DNA of 64,000 nt from contig JAIDUG010000050.1 of NCBI GenBank assembly GCA_029060305.1, positions 1-64,000 on the forward strand, in the 5' to 3' direction. Positions within the stretch are counted from its first letter, which is position 1; each line of letters starts with the position of its first letter. Below the pieces are notes generated by a model. That model made no database searches. It was not told the origin of the DNA and saw only the letters and a list, made by a program, of their open reading frames with translations. The DNA is from Ruminococcus sp. (GTDB lineage: Bacteria > Bacillota > Clostridia > Oscillospirales > Ruminococcaceae). Positions 19,597 to 29,582 of this stretch are shown piece after piece. The position numbers were made by a program, and so were the translations under genes.

Positions 19597-19989
19597 TTAC
19601 TTAATTTTTGAGTAGGTTTTCTGTATGAATTTCGTACCGTTTACAAGGAAACGTCTGTGAGTACCCTCGCCGATAATACCTGTTTCATCAGAAGCCTTTA
19701 CACTGAAAACAAATTCACGACCGTTTATTTCTGTAAGTGTTGCAGTAGCTGTAACTTTCATTCCATTCGGAGTAGCTGAAACGTGTTTTACATTTATTTC
19801 AGTACCTACTGTTGTCTCGTCATTTTCGAGGTAATCAGCAAGACAGTTACAAGCGGACTTTTCCATAAGAGCCACCATAAAAGGAGTAGCAAATACTTCG
19901 AGACTACCGCTTTCCGCATTTACTGCAAGCTCTCTGTCCGATACTGTTATTTCTGCTGTACCGGAAATATTTGTTTCTATGTTTTTCAT
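19597..19989 (-). CDS. hotdog-fold thioesterase (FlK-like)
   Basis: ATPFMVALMEKSA and GTEINVKHVSATPNG motifs. Confidence 0.8.
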   Translation of the reverse strand: MKNIETNISGTAEITVSDRELAVNAESGSLEVFATPFMVALMEKSACNCLADYLENDETTVGTEINVKHVSATPNGMKVTATATLTEINGREFVFSVKASDETGIIGEGTHRRFLVNGTKFIQKTYSKIK

Positions 19990-19992
19990 TAA

Positions 19993-21843
19993 TTATTCCT
20001 CCTCTGTAGGAACAAGAAGTTCTTCGGGTATCGGACAAGGTGAATAAACGTCGCCGATTACTCTGTCATAAGTAAGCATATCAAGCTGTTCATTACGTGG
20101 TACTTCGCTTGCATACTCTTCTGAATAAACCGGAATTTCTTTCATATATTCCATCATAGTATCAATGAAAGCATCGCGCGGAGCGTCAATAATATTCATA
20201 AGAACATACGGCATATAGAAAAATGATACATTTTCTTCAGGTACTGACGAATAATCAGCATCGTAATTGCTCCACAGGAAATAGTGCTGTTCATAAAGTT
20301 CACTACAGTTTGAACCGTTGAGACCAAGCTGATTATAAACGCTTGTTTCGCCTCTGAGTGACGGGAAATGGTCTCCCACAAAAAGTATCAATGTAGGCTC
20401 GTCAATTTTCTTGATGTTTTCAAGAAATTCTGTAAGACCTTCGTTTGTATGCTGAACCCATGTGAGATAGTTTGTAATTTCATCGCCGTCGCCCTGGTCG
20501 TAAGGCTGATGATTCTGCATTGTTGTAGTGTGAATATAAATCGGGTCGTCAGTAGTTTTAATAAGGTCTACAAGCTGATTGTAAACGGTCTTGTCATCTA
20601 CATATGTTCCGAAATGTTCAACCGGCACTGTAAAATCCGATTCACCTGTCTGGTCGTTATGGAAAATCATAGTATCAAAACCGAATCTTCCATATATTCG
20701 TGAACGGCTATAGAAACTGCTCTGGAATGGGTGAACGTAAGCGGTTGAGTAACCCCAGTTCTTGTAATACTGTGCAAGTGCAGGCTGTTCACGTGAAGCA
20801 AGTTCTCTCTGTGGCATATTCGGAGTATTTATTCCACGTACAGGAAGTCCGAAAAGGAGTTCAAATTCTGAACGTACAGTCCAGCTTGCGTAAGTAGGGG
20901 TAATAGTAGTACCCGCATAACCCTCCTGACGTGCCTTGTCAAAACCTTCATAATATTTGTCATCTATGTTAAGTTCTTCAAATACTCTGAAATCAGCATA
21001 TGATTCACTCATAACAACAATTACATTCGGTTTTGTACCGCCGTTGAAATCGTTGTTTTCCTTGTGTTCTTCCTCAACTATTTCTGTAATATGTTGGTCG
21101 TCGTAATTTTCCGGCTCTGTAAGACGGTTTGCGTAACTTTCGGAAGCGGTCTGTACTATGAACGCTAAGAAACTGTTACTCTGAAATTTTTCGTTAAGTT
21201 TGAAAGTGTTTGTAGCCTTTGTGGTATCTACACCGAAAACCTTATATACTGACGAGTAGAAAGCAGGAATTAAAATAAGTCCGGCACATGGAATCACGCA
21301 CGCACAGGCTGTAATTACACGTCTTATCGGTCTTATTTTGAATTTCGGGTTGAAATAGAACGAAAGTGCTATAAAGGCTATTACTATCAGGCAATAAATA
21401 ACAAGTCGTGGTGTTATCTTTATGTACGCAAACGATTTGAGGCTTTTAACACTGCGGAAAAGTTTCATATCAGAAAGTATCAGGTGATTTCCGTTAGTAC
21501 CGTACTTGAAAAGCTCCGTGATACTCAGTGCCATATATACAAAACTCTGCACGGCAATTGAAATCCAACCTGAGCGGAACAGTGCAAGTAAAAATATAAA
21601 CAGAATAGATGTCAGGAATAAGTCGAATAATATAACAGACGGTCGGCTTGCAAAAAATTCAAGATATGGTATAAACCCTTTGAACTGGTTGATTTCCGCC
21701 ATACTCATTATGAATAACGGAAAAACAAGCATAATTGCAAGGTTTATTTTCGGGTGTAAGTCTGTCTGCTTGTTGTGTTTGTCCTGAAACGCTTTAAAAC
21801 GTTCAATAATCGTTTTCTTTTCAACAATTGAGTCTGTAGTCAT
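19993..21843 (-). CDS. LTA synthase family sulfatase-fold membrane protein
   Basis: N-terminal TMs; NVIVVMSESYADF; LFVGDHFPSL. Confidence 0.9.
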   Translation of the reverse strand: MTTDSIVEKKTIIERFKAFQDKHNKQTDLHPKINLAIMLVFPLFIMSMAEINQFKGFIPYLEFFASRPSVILFDLFLTSILFIFLLALFRSGWISIAVQSFVYMALSITELFKYGTNGNHLILSDMKLFRSVKSLKSFAYIKITPRLVIYCLIVIAFIALSFYFNPKFKIRPIRRVITACACVIPCAGLILIPAFYSSVYKVFGVDTTKATNTFKLNEKFQSNSFLAFIVQTASESYANRLTEPENYDDQHITEIVEEEHKENNDFNGGTKPNVIVVMSESYADFRVFEELNIDDKYYEGFDKARQEGYAGTTITPTYASWTVRSEFELLFGLPVRGINTPNMPQRELASREQPALAQYYKNWGYSTAYVHPFQSSFYSRSRIYGRFGFDTMIFHNDQTGESDFTVPVEHFGTYVDDKTVYNQLVDLIKTTDDPIYIHTTTMQNHQPYDQGDGDEITNYLTWVQHTNEGLTEFLENIKKIDEPTLILFVGDHFPSLRGETSVYNQLGLNGSNCSELYEQHYFLWSNYDADYSSVPEENVSFFYMPYVLMNIIDAPRDAFIDTMMEYMKEIPVYSEEYASEVPRNEQLDMLTYDRVIGDVYSPCPIPEELLVPTEEE

Positions 21844-21993
21844 TAAATATCCTCCCCATAAAATAATAAATAAAATATATCATAATTACGCACAAATTTC
21901 AAGCTATACTGACAAAATATCATCTTTTTATCACGCAATTCAGCGGTTTAGTAATCATGCACGTAAAAAGAAACTTGTTTTTGTGAAATGTGA

Positions 21994-22584
21994 CTATATT
22001 TTCAGCCAGCCTTTTTTTACCGCATCTTCTATAATGGCGTTTATGACTTCTGCGAGGTCTGAGGAAATTTCGGAAGTATTTCTGTTGCGTGCGGAAACCT
22101 GCTCGCTGTAAATATCATGTTCTTTCCATGATATACCATTTTTGGAATAGTTCAATATAAGAGGTTGTATTTTGTCGAGTACTCCTGCAAACTTTGCTTC
22201 ATTTGTCTGACCGTCTTCAAACTCACGCCATAGTCTGTAAAATTCTTCTTTCTGGTCGTCGGGAAGCAGTCCGAAGATTCTCTGTGCGGATTTTTCTTCA
22301 CGCAAGGCTTTTGTTTTGTAACCCTCTTCATCATAACAATAAGTATCACCGGCATCAATTTCCACAACGTCGTGAATCAGAAGCATTTTCATTATTTTGA
22401 AAGTATCCACCTTTGAATTTGCGTACTCGTCAAGCAGAAAAGCCATTACTGCAATATGCCAGCTATGTTCCGCATCATTTTCCTTTCTGTTCTCGTGTAA
22501 AACATAGGTCTGTCTGTAAAGATTTTTCATTCTGTCAAGTTCAATCATAAACTCAAGTTGTTTTTTCAGTCTGTCAGTAATCAT
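21994..22584 (-). CDS. HD-domain hydrolase (YfbR-like)
   Basis: NDAEHSWHIAVMA...LLIHDVVEIDAGD. Confidence 0.85.
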   Translation of the reverse strand: MITDRLKKQLEFMIELDRMKNLYRQTYVLHENRKENDAEHSWHIAVMAFLLDEYANSKVDTFKIMKMLLIHDVVEIDAGDTYCYDEEGYKTKALREEKSAQRIFGLLPDDQKEEFYRLWREFEDGQTNEAKFAGVLDKIQPLILNYSKNGISWKEHDIYSEQVSARNRNTSEISSDLAEVINAIIEDAVKKGWLKI

Positions 22585-22596
22585 TTAAACCCCTCC

Positions 22597-23301
22597 TCAG
22601 ATAACCATACCGCCATTTACTGCAATAACCTGTCCGGTAATGTATTCTGCCTTGTCGGAAGCAAGAAAAACTACAGAATCGGCAACGTGTTCCGGAGTAC
22701 CGAAAAATCTTAATGGTATTTCTTTTTTTATTGAATCGAGTTCCTCAGCAGTAAAACGACTGTTCATTTCCGTCATTATGAAACCAGGTGAAACACAATT
22801 TACACGTATTCCGGACGGTGCAACTTCTTTTGCAAGTGCTTTTGTAAAACCTATTATTCCTGCTTTTGTGGTTGAGTAGTCCACTTCACATGAAGCACCT
22901 ACCTGTCCCCACATTGACGAGATATTAATAATACAACCTGATTTTTCGTGTATCATGTACGGCAGAAATGCACGTGAACAATTAAGAGTGCCATTCAGAT
23001 TTATATCCATAATCCTTGACGATTTTTCATGGGAAATTCCAGTGAATAATTCTATTTCAGAAATTCCGGCATTGTTTACAAGTAAATCTGTTTTTCCGAT
23101 TTGTCGGGATATTCTTTCAACTTCTTCCCTGTCGGAAACGTCAAATTTCAGTGCTTTTCCGGAAATTTCTTCCGCAAGTCTGATTGCTTTTTCTTCTGAA
23201 TGAAGATAATTTACTATCACATAATAACCGTCCTCAGCAAGTTTTCTGCATATTGCCTGACCAATACCGCCAGTACCGCCGGTAACAAGTGCTGTTTTCA
23301 T
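22597..23301 (-). CDS. SDR family oxidoreductase (FabG-like)
   Basis: TGGTGGIGQAI, NNAGIS, YSTTKAG. Confidence 0.9.
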   Translation of the reverse strand: MKTALVTGGTGGIGQAICRKLAEDGYYVIVNYLHSEEKAIRLAEEISGKALKFDVSDREEVERISRQIGKTDLLVNNAGISEIELFTGISHEKSSRIMDINLNGTLNCSRAFLPYMIHEKSGCIINISSMWGQVGASCEVDYSTTKAGIIGFTKALAKEVAPSGIRVNCVSPGFIMTEMNSRFTAEELDSIKKEIPLRFFGTPEHVADSVVFLASDKAEYITGQVIAVNGGMVI

Positions 23302-23436
23302 AAAAAAATCACTCCTTTGTGTTGACTGAATATAATTATAGCACATCGTAAAATAAAAATCCAGTGACAATACTTGAAATATTTGTAAATTCGTGGTATA
23401 ATTAAAACAAAATTTTGAAATATGAGGAGTTTTTAT

Positions 23437-23637
23437 ATGAATCAGAAAAAAATTGACCGTATAAATGAGCTTGCACGCAAGTCAAAAAGTGTGGGGCTTA
23501 CGGAAGAAGAAAAAGCTGAACAGACAGAGTTACGCAACGAATACAGACAGTCGGTTGTAGGAAATCTTGCCTCACAACTGAACAATACCTATGTTGTAAC
23601 TCCCGACGGAAAAAAACGCAAAGTCGGTAAGAACTGA
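23437..23637 (+). CDS. DUF896 (YnzC-like) protein
   Basis: [28 protein letters not shown]. Confidence 0.88.
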   Translation: MNQKKIDRINELARKSKSVGLTEEEKAEQTELRNEYRQSVVGNLASQLNNTYVVTPDGKKRKVGKN

Positions 23638-23649
23638 GGTGATTTTTTT

Positions 23650-24030
23650 ATGAAAGACGCTGATTTTTTTGCACTCGCTGTTAAAGCCTCCGAAAAATCC
23701 TATTCGCCGTACAGCAATTTCAAAGTAGGTGCTGTTCTTCTTACAAAGGACGGACAGATTTTTACAGGTTGCAACATCGAAAATGCTTCATATTCGCTGA
23801 CAATGTGTGCTGAACGTACCGCATTTTTCAAGGCTGTCTCGTCGGGATTCAGGGACTTCAAAGCTATTGCTATTGCAGGAAGTTCTGACGGTGACTTCTC
23901 AAAACCTTGTATACCGTGCGGTGCTTGTCTGCAAGTAATGGCAGAATTATGTGACGATAATTTTATGATTGTACTTGCTGATGGTGTTTACAGGCTGTCG
24001 GAGTTTCTGCCGAAAAGGTTTACACTATGA
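23650..24030 (+). CDS. cdd: cytidine deaminase
   Basis: CNIENASYSLTMCAERTA and PCIPCGACLQVM zinc site. Confidence 0.93.
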   Translation: MKDADFFALAVKASEKSYSPYSNFKVGAVLLTKDGQIFTGCNIENASYSLTMCAERTAFFKAVSSGFRDFKAIAIAGSSDGDFSKPCIPCGACLQVMAELCDDNFMIVLADGVYRLSEFLPKRFTL

Positions 24031-24608
24031 GAAAGATATATGCAGTTTACAACGACAAAACGATAAGAGTATATCAGGCTTTCAACAAACATATAGCAAC
24101 GGAAGCAGTGAAGCTCGGTACTTTCGGGAAGTCTTTCAAGCGTGAGAGAATGACTTGGATTAAACCGTCGTTTCTTTGGATAATGTACCGCTCAGGTTGG
24201 GCGGAAAAGGAAAATCAGGAAAATATTCTTGCGATTGACATAAAGCGTGACGGTTTTGACGAAATACTCAGTAATGCGGTTATGTCGTCATATAACGAAA
24301 ATATGGGAATTTCCCGTGAGGAATGGAAAAAACAAATAGCTTTATCAGAAGTACGCTGTCAGTTTGACCCCGACAGAGATATTTTCGGAAATCCTCAGCA
24401 GACAAGGGCAATACAATTAGGTCTGCGTGGGAAAATGGTTGAAAAATATATAAACGACTGGATTGTAAACATAACTGATATTACAGACCATGTAAAATAT
24501 CTTAAGTCGCTCAGAGACAGCGGAAAACTTACGCCGGAAGAGTTGCCACAGGAAAAGGAATATCCGGTAAATATAATTGTTATAGGAGGACTAAATGTTA
24601 AGGGATAA
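24027..24608 (+). CDS. DUF4291 family protein
   Basis: IRVYQAFNKHIA...RMTWIKPSFLWIMYRSGW. Confidence 0.85.
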   Translation: MRKIYAVYNDKTIRVYQAFNKHIATEAVKLGTFGKSFKRERMTWIKPSFLWIMYRSGWAEKENQENILAIDIKRDGFDEILSNAVMSSYNENMGISREEWKKQIALSEVRCQFDPDRDIFGNPQQTRAIQLGLRGKMVEKYINDWIVNITDITDHVKYLKSLRDSGKLTPEELPQEKEYPVNIIVIGGLNVKG

Positions 24609-26436
24609 AATTGAAAAACATCTGCTTGAAATTCAGAAACCGTCACGTTACATAGGCGGAGAAGTCGGCAGTGTTATTAAAGACAAGTCAAAAATAGATG
24701 TGAGATTTGCATTCTGTTTTCCGGACACCTATGATATAGGAATGTCACATCTCGGAATGAAGATACTTTACTCTCTCACAAATGAACGTGAAAATTACTG
24801 GTGTGAAAGATGTTTTGCACCGTCGGAAGACTTTGAAAAGATTATGCGTGAAAACAATATTCCGTTGTACGCACTGGAAAGTCTTGACCCTATCAGAGAT
24901 TTTGATTTCATAGGTTTCACAATGCAGTATGAACTTTCTTATACAAACGTTCTGAATATGCTTGACTTAGCAGGAATACCCATATATTCACGTGACCGCA
25001 CAGAAGAACTTAAACAGATAGTAGTTGCCGGAGGTCCTTGTGTATGCAATCCCGAACCTCTTGCTGAATTTTTTGATTTGTTCATTCTTGGAGAGGGTGA
25101 AGAAGTAAACCTCGAACTCATGGACTTATACAACAAAATGAAAGAACAAGGTGCTACACGAAAGGAATTTTTGCAGAAAGCCTGTCAGATAGAGGGAATA
25201 TATGTTCCGGAGTTTTATAAATTCCACTATAAAGAAGACGGTACTATTGAAAGAGTTGAAACAACAGACAATGCACCGTCAGTTGTGAAAAAACGTATTA
25301 TAAAGGATTTCGATAAAGTGTATTATCCGGATAACTTTGTTGTACCGTTCACGGAGATAGTACACGACCGTGTTTCCGTAGAGGTGCTGAGAGGCTGTCT
25401 GCGTGGCTGTCGATTCTGTCAGGCAGGATTTATTTACAGACCTTTCCGTGAAAAGAAATCTGATACTATCGTTAAACAGACAAAAGACCTTTGTGAGAAT
25501 ACAGGTTATGACGAAGTTTCACTTGCTTCACTCAGCACAAGCGACCATTCGGATATTTCACCGATACTTTCTGAACTCATTGAATATACTGCTGACGAAA
25601 AAATAACTCTTTCGTTGCCGTCGCTGAGAGTGGACAACTTTTCGGAAGAACTTCTTGAAAAAATAAAGAAAGTCCGCAAATCAGGGCTTACATTCGCACC
25701 CGAAGGCGGTACTCAAAGACTGAGAAATGTTATAAACAAGAACGTAAGCGAAGAAGAAATTATGAATACTTGCCGTATAGCTTTTGAGGGCGGTTATTCT
25801 TCTGTGAAACTCTATTTCATGATGGGACTGCCTACTGAAACGGACGAAGATATTATAGGTATCGCTGAACTTGCACAACGTATTATAGATATGTTTTATA
25901 GTCTGGAAAATCGTCCCAAGGGCAAGGGCGTACAGATTTCAATAAGCTGTGCCACATTTGTTCCGAAACCTTTCACACCGTTTCAGTTTGAACCTCAGGA
26001 TACAAGGGAAATGATTGAACACAAACAGAAACTTCTGCTTGACAGCGTAAACAAAAAACGTGTAAAGGTAAGTTATCATGATGCAGATGTGAGTATTCTG
26101 GAAGCGGTACTCGCAAAAGGTGACAGAAGACTTTGTGATGTTATATATACAGCGTGGAAAAAAGGTTGTAAATTCGACAGCTGGGGCGAACATTTCCATT
26201 TTGACAAGTGGGTATCTGCTTTTGAGGATTGCGGAATAGACCCGTCTTTCTATGCGAACAGAAGAATAGCATATGACGAGGTACTTGCGTGGGAACATCT
26301 CGACTATTACGTTTCAAAGGAATTTTTCGTGCGTGAAAACAAGACCGCTCACGAATCCGTTACAACTCCGCACTGTCGTCTGAAGTGTTCGGGTTGCGGA
26401 GTAAATAAGAAGATTGGAGGAAAATGTTTTGATTAA
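24595..26436 (+). CDS. radical SAM protein, TIGR03960-type
   Basis: RGCLRGCRFCQAGFIYRP radical SAM motif; family layout. Confidence 0.9.
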   Translation: MLRDKIEKHLLEIQKPSRYIGGEVGSVIKDKSKIDVRFAFCFPDTYDIGMSHLGMKILYSLTNERENYWCERCFAPSEDFEKIMRENNIPLYALESLDPIRDFDFIGFTMQYELSYTNVLNMLDLAGIPIYSRDRTEELKQIVVAGGPCVCNPEPLAEFFDLFILGEGEEVNLELMDLYNKMKEQGATRKEFLQKACQIEGIYVPEFYKFHYKEDGTIERVETTDNAPSVVKKRIIKDFDKVYYPDNFVVPFTEIVHDRVSVEVLRGCLRGCRFCQAGFIYRPFREKKSDTIVKQTKDLCENTGYDEVSLASLSTSDHSDISPILSELIEYTADEKITLSLPSLRVDNFSEELLEKIKKVRKSGLTFAPEGGTQRLRNVINKNVSEEEIMNTCRIAFEGGYSSVKLYFMMGLPTETDEDIIGIAELAQRIIDMFYSLENRPKGKGVQISISCATFVPKPFTPFQFEPQDTREMIEHKQKLLLDSVNKKRVKVSYHDADVSILEAVLAKGDRRLCDVIYTAWKKGCKFDSWGEHFHFDKWVSAFEDCGIDPSFYANRRIAYDEVLAWEHLDYYVSKEFFVRENKTAHESVTTPHCRLKCSGCGVNKKIGGKCFD

Positions 26437-27082
26437 ACTGAGAGCCGTTTTTGAAAAAAAAGACCGTGCAAAATATATTTCACACCTCGATTTAAACCGC
26501 TGTATGCTTAGGACTTTCAGACGTTCCGGACTTCCGATATGGTATACAGAGGGTTTCCATTCGCACCCTTATTTTTCGTTTGCACTTGCACTTTCACTCG
26601 GTTACGAAAGCAGTTGTGAAATACTCGACTTCAATCTCAATGAGGAAATCCCTTTTTCAGAAGTCCGTGACCGTCTCAACGCTGTTATGCCTTATGGTAT
26701 GAAGATTATTTCCGTTTCAGAACCAAAACTCAAGATTACGGCAATCGCAAAGGCTGAATACAGTTTCAGACTGGTGACCGACAATACGGAAAATCTTATG
26801 AACGAAATAAACAGTCTCATAAATCAGGAGCAGATTCTGATTGAGAAGAAAACAAAAAAGGGCATAAAGACGGTTGACATAAAACCCGATATGGAAATAA
26901 CAGTCTGTGAAGTTTCCGGAAAATCCGTTGATATGGTGATGAGACTTCCTGCCGGTACTCAGACAAATTATAATCCGTCACTTTTCTTTGAGGCACTCAG
27001 AAACATTTCCGGAGTTCCTTTTGAAGTGGCTGATATAAGACGTACCGGAATTTTATGCGGAAATAATGAAATTTTTTATTGA
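26429..27082 (+). CDS. TIGR03936/DUF2344 family radical-SAM-associated protein
   Basis: Follows the TIGR03960-type gene; KYISHLDLNRCMLRTFRRSGLP; likely TTG start 26429 after GGAGG. Confidence 0.85.
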   Translation: MIKLRAVFEKKDRAKYISHLDLNRCMLRTFRRSGLPIWYTEGFHSHPYFSFALALSLGYESSCEILDFNLNEEIPFSEVRDRLNAVMPYGMKIISVSEPKLKITAIAKAEYSFRLVTDNTENLMNEINSLINQEQILIEKKTKKGIKTVDIKPDMEITVCEVSGKSVDMVMRLPAGTQTNYNPSLFFEALRNISGVPFEVADIRRTGILCGNNEIFY

Positions 27083-27100
27083 TATGGAGAGTGATTTTTT

Positions 27101-27619
27101 ATGGCAGTTGAAATGGCAGCCGCTACAGTAGCGGAAAAAGTATTACCTGTCCTTGCAACAAAGATGTTGCCGGACTTTAAGGACATCAGCGGACTTGTAG
27201 GTGTTCTTTCCTCCAATATTATGGAGTACGGATATCAGAACAAAAAAATTATATCAGACGAAAGACTTCATATTTTTGACGGATTTATGCCCATAGCGGA
27301 AGATTTTTTCAGAAATCTGAATGATGCAGTGAATATGTCAATTCAGCTGGACGACCAAAGGTATAGCAGAGTTATTGATTGTGTCCTTGAAAACGAAACA
27401 GTATCATTGGAAAGAAAAATTGAAATATACACAGCTCTTGACGAACAGAAACATAATCAGAAAATGGATTGGATTAAAAATATTGGCAGATTTGTTATAG
27501 CATCTGCTGTTATAGTATTAGGCGGAAAAGCAATCCAAACAGGCAAAGAACTTAACACCAACAAATCATATAACAAAAGAAAAATCAAAGAGGCAAAATA
27601 TAAATACAAATACAGATAA
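27101..27619 (+). CDS. hypothetical protein with one TM segment
   Basis: ORF with SD; hydrophobic FVIASAVIVLGG. Confidence 0.6.
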   Translation: MAVEMAAATVAEKVLPVLATKMLPDFKDISGLVGVLSSNIMEYGYQNKKIISDERLHIFDGFMPIAEDFFRNLNDAVNMSIQLDDQRYSRVIDCVLENETVSLERKIEIYTALDEQKHNQKMDWIKNIGRFVIASAVIVLGGKAIQTGKELNTNKSYNKRKIKEAKYKYKYR

Positions 27620-27695
27620 TTATTTCAGAATTTTTGCTTGTAACTTATACATAAAAAATTTTTCGGAAAATATTGAAAATTTTTTTGAAAAACAC

Positions 27696-27724
27696 TTGCA
27701 TTTTTCTGAAAAGTGTGATATGAT
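27696..27724 (+). promoter_or_regulatory. rplS promoter
   Basis: TTGCAT, 17 bp, TATGAT. Confidence 0.6.
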
Positions 27725-27730
27725 ATAAAG

Positions 27731-27836
27731 GCATTTGAAATCCGTCAGCGGTTTTTGCCGACGGGAGTTAATGCCGTAAGACATTAAACCGGATAGTCCG
27801 CTGTTGTCCATAACAAGAATGTCCGAAAATTTTAGG
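27731..27836 (+). promoter_or_regulatory. structured 5' leader of rplS, candidate L19 leader
   Basis: Several stems in about 105 nt between promoter and SD; position matches known L19 leaders. Confidence 0.5.
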
Positions 27837-27846
27837 AGGAATAAAA

Positions 27847-28191
27847 ATGGATGCACTTAAGTTAATCAGCAACTCAAGCATGAAGGAAAACGTTCCTGAA
27901 TTCAATGTAGGTGATACTGTAAAGGTTCACGTACAGATTAAGGAAGGCGAAAAGAGCCGTATTCAGATTTTTGAAGGCACTGTTATTGCCAAGAAACACG
28001 GCGGTATCAGCGAGACTTTCACCGTCAGACGTGTTTCTCACGGTTGTGGTATCGAAAGAGTTTTCCCTGTTCACTCACCCGCTGTTGACAAGGTTGAGGT
28101 TATCAGACACGGTAAAGTACGTCGTGCTAAGCTCTACTACCTCAGAGACAGAGTAGGCAAGGCTGCTAAGGTTAAAGAACAGATTCGCTGA
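27847..28191 (+). CDS. rplS: 50S ribosomal protein L19
   Basis: [35 protein letters not shown]. Confidence 0.97.
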   Translation: MDALKLISNSSMKENVPEFNVGDTVKVHVQIKEGEKSRIQIFEGTVIAKKHGGISETFTVRRVSHGCGIERVFPVHSPAVDKVEVIRHGKVRRAKLYYLRDRVGKAAKVKEQIR

Positions 28192-28248
28192 GATGGCTGT
28201 TGACTGGATTCAGGCAGTTCATTCTGCCTGTTCCGTCTATCTCCGCAA

Positions 28249-28269
28249 GGGACTGCAAGTCCCTTTTTT
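28249..28269 (+). terminator. terminator after rplS
   Basis: GGGACT/AGTCCC plus T6. Confidence 0.8.
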
Positions 28270-28296
28270 GCTAATATTATGTTGTGAGGTGTCACT

Positions 28297-28980
28297 ATGG
28301 AAGAAAATATGGAAGTCAATACCGGTCAGGAAAATGAATCCGGAAAAAAATCTGAAAAAAAATCCGGAAAAAAGTTCCTCAGTGATGTCATGGAAATTGT
28401 TGAATCCACATTGGTAACGGTTTTTGTTATTGTAATGATTTTCACCTACATTCTGCACCCTGTAAATGTTGTCGGCACTTCAATGACCAACACACTACAG
28501 GACGGCGACAGGATTTTTATGACTACTGTATATGGAAGCCTGTCATATGGTGATATAGTCGTTATTAACAACGATATGGCGTATCTTCTTGACGGTGACA
28601 ACGAAATTGTTGAAAAAAATATCGACGGTTCAAGTCTTAAAGAATGTATTATCAAACGTGTTATCGCTACAGGCGGACAGACTATTAAAATCATTCCCGA
28701 AAGCGGAGACGTTATAGTTGACGGCAAAACCCTTGACGAGCCTTATATAAAAGAAAAACTCAGAAACAGCGGTACTTTCGACTATCCGATAATCGTTCCG
28801 GACGGATATTATTTCGTAATGGGTGATAACAGAAACGGCTCTTCCGACAGTCGTAATCCCGATATAGGTCTCATAAAAAAAGACCAGATTTACGGAAAAG
28901 CTATACTGAGATATGCTCCGATAAGTAACTTCAAATATCTCGGCGACTCTTACAAGCATAACAGCAATGAAGAACAATAA
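28297..28980 (+). CDS. signal peptidase I, copy 1
   Basis: VGTSMTNTL catalytic Ser, KRVIATGGQ catalytic Lys, MGDNRNGSSDSR. Confidence 0.92.
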   Translation: MEENMEVNTGQENESGKKSEKKSGKKFLSDVMEIVESTLVTVFVIVMIFTYILHPVNVVGTSMTNTLQDGDRIFMTTVYGSLSYGDIVVINNDMAYLLDGDNEIVEKNIDGSSLKECIIKRVIATGGQTIKIIPESGDVIVDGKTLDEPYIKEKLRNSGTFDYPIIVPDGYYFVMGDNRNGSSDSRNPDIGLIKKDQIYGKAILRYAPISNFKYLGDSYKHNSNEEQ

Positions 28981-29563
28981 ATTTTTCGGCGTACTGTACC
29001 GTGAAACTCTCGCATTGATTGAAATGATTATTATAACGCTTTTCATGATGTCGATGATTTTTACATATGTACTCCGGATTGCAACTGTAAACGGCGATTC
29101 AATGAAAAATACTCTGATGTCTGGCGACAGACTTATAACAACGGCTTTCTGTAACTCTCCGGAACAAGGTGACGTTGTGATTATATATGCCGGTGACGCT
29201 GTTACACTTGACGAAGAAAGAAATCTTGAAATAAAAAAAGGTCTCCGGAAAACTCTTGTAAAACGTGTTATCGCCACAGAGGGACAGAAGATTGATATAG
29301 ATTTTGAACGTGGTGCGGTTTATGTTGACGACATTATGCTTGACGAAGATTATATAACCGGTCTTACCCATATGGACGAGGGTGCTTTTACCGGACAATA
29401 TCCTGTAAAAGTTCCTGACGGATATGTTTTTGTAATGGGAGATAACAGGCAGGTTTCAAAAGACAGCCGTTCAAATGAAATCGGTTTTGTATCCGTCGAA
29501 AATATAACCGAAAAAGTTCTGTTGCGTATATCGCCGACGGAAAAATTCGGTTTTGTGAAATAA
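28967..29563 (+). CDS. signal peptidase I, copy 2
   Basis: NGDSMKNTL, VKRVIATEGQ, MGDNRQVSKDSR. Confidence 0.92.
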   Translation: MKNNKFFGVLYRETLALIEMIIITLFMMSMIFTYVLRIATVNGDSMKNTLMSGDRLITTAFCNSPEQGDVVIIYAGDAVTLDEERNLEIKKGLRKTLVKRVIATEGQKIDIDFERGAVYVDDIMLDEDYITGLTHMDEGAFTGQYPVKVPDGYVFVMGDNRQVSKDSRSNEIGFVSVENITEKVLLRISPTEKFGFVK

Positions 29564-29582
29564 CTTTTAAGGAGGTATTTTC

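Noticed and set aside
28193-28417. 74-aa ORF between rplS and signal peptidase
   Set aside because: Spans the rplS terminator and overlaps the next gene out of frame
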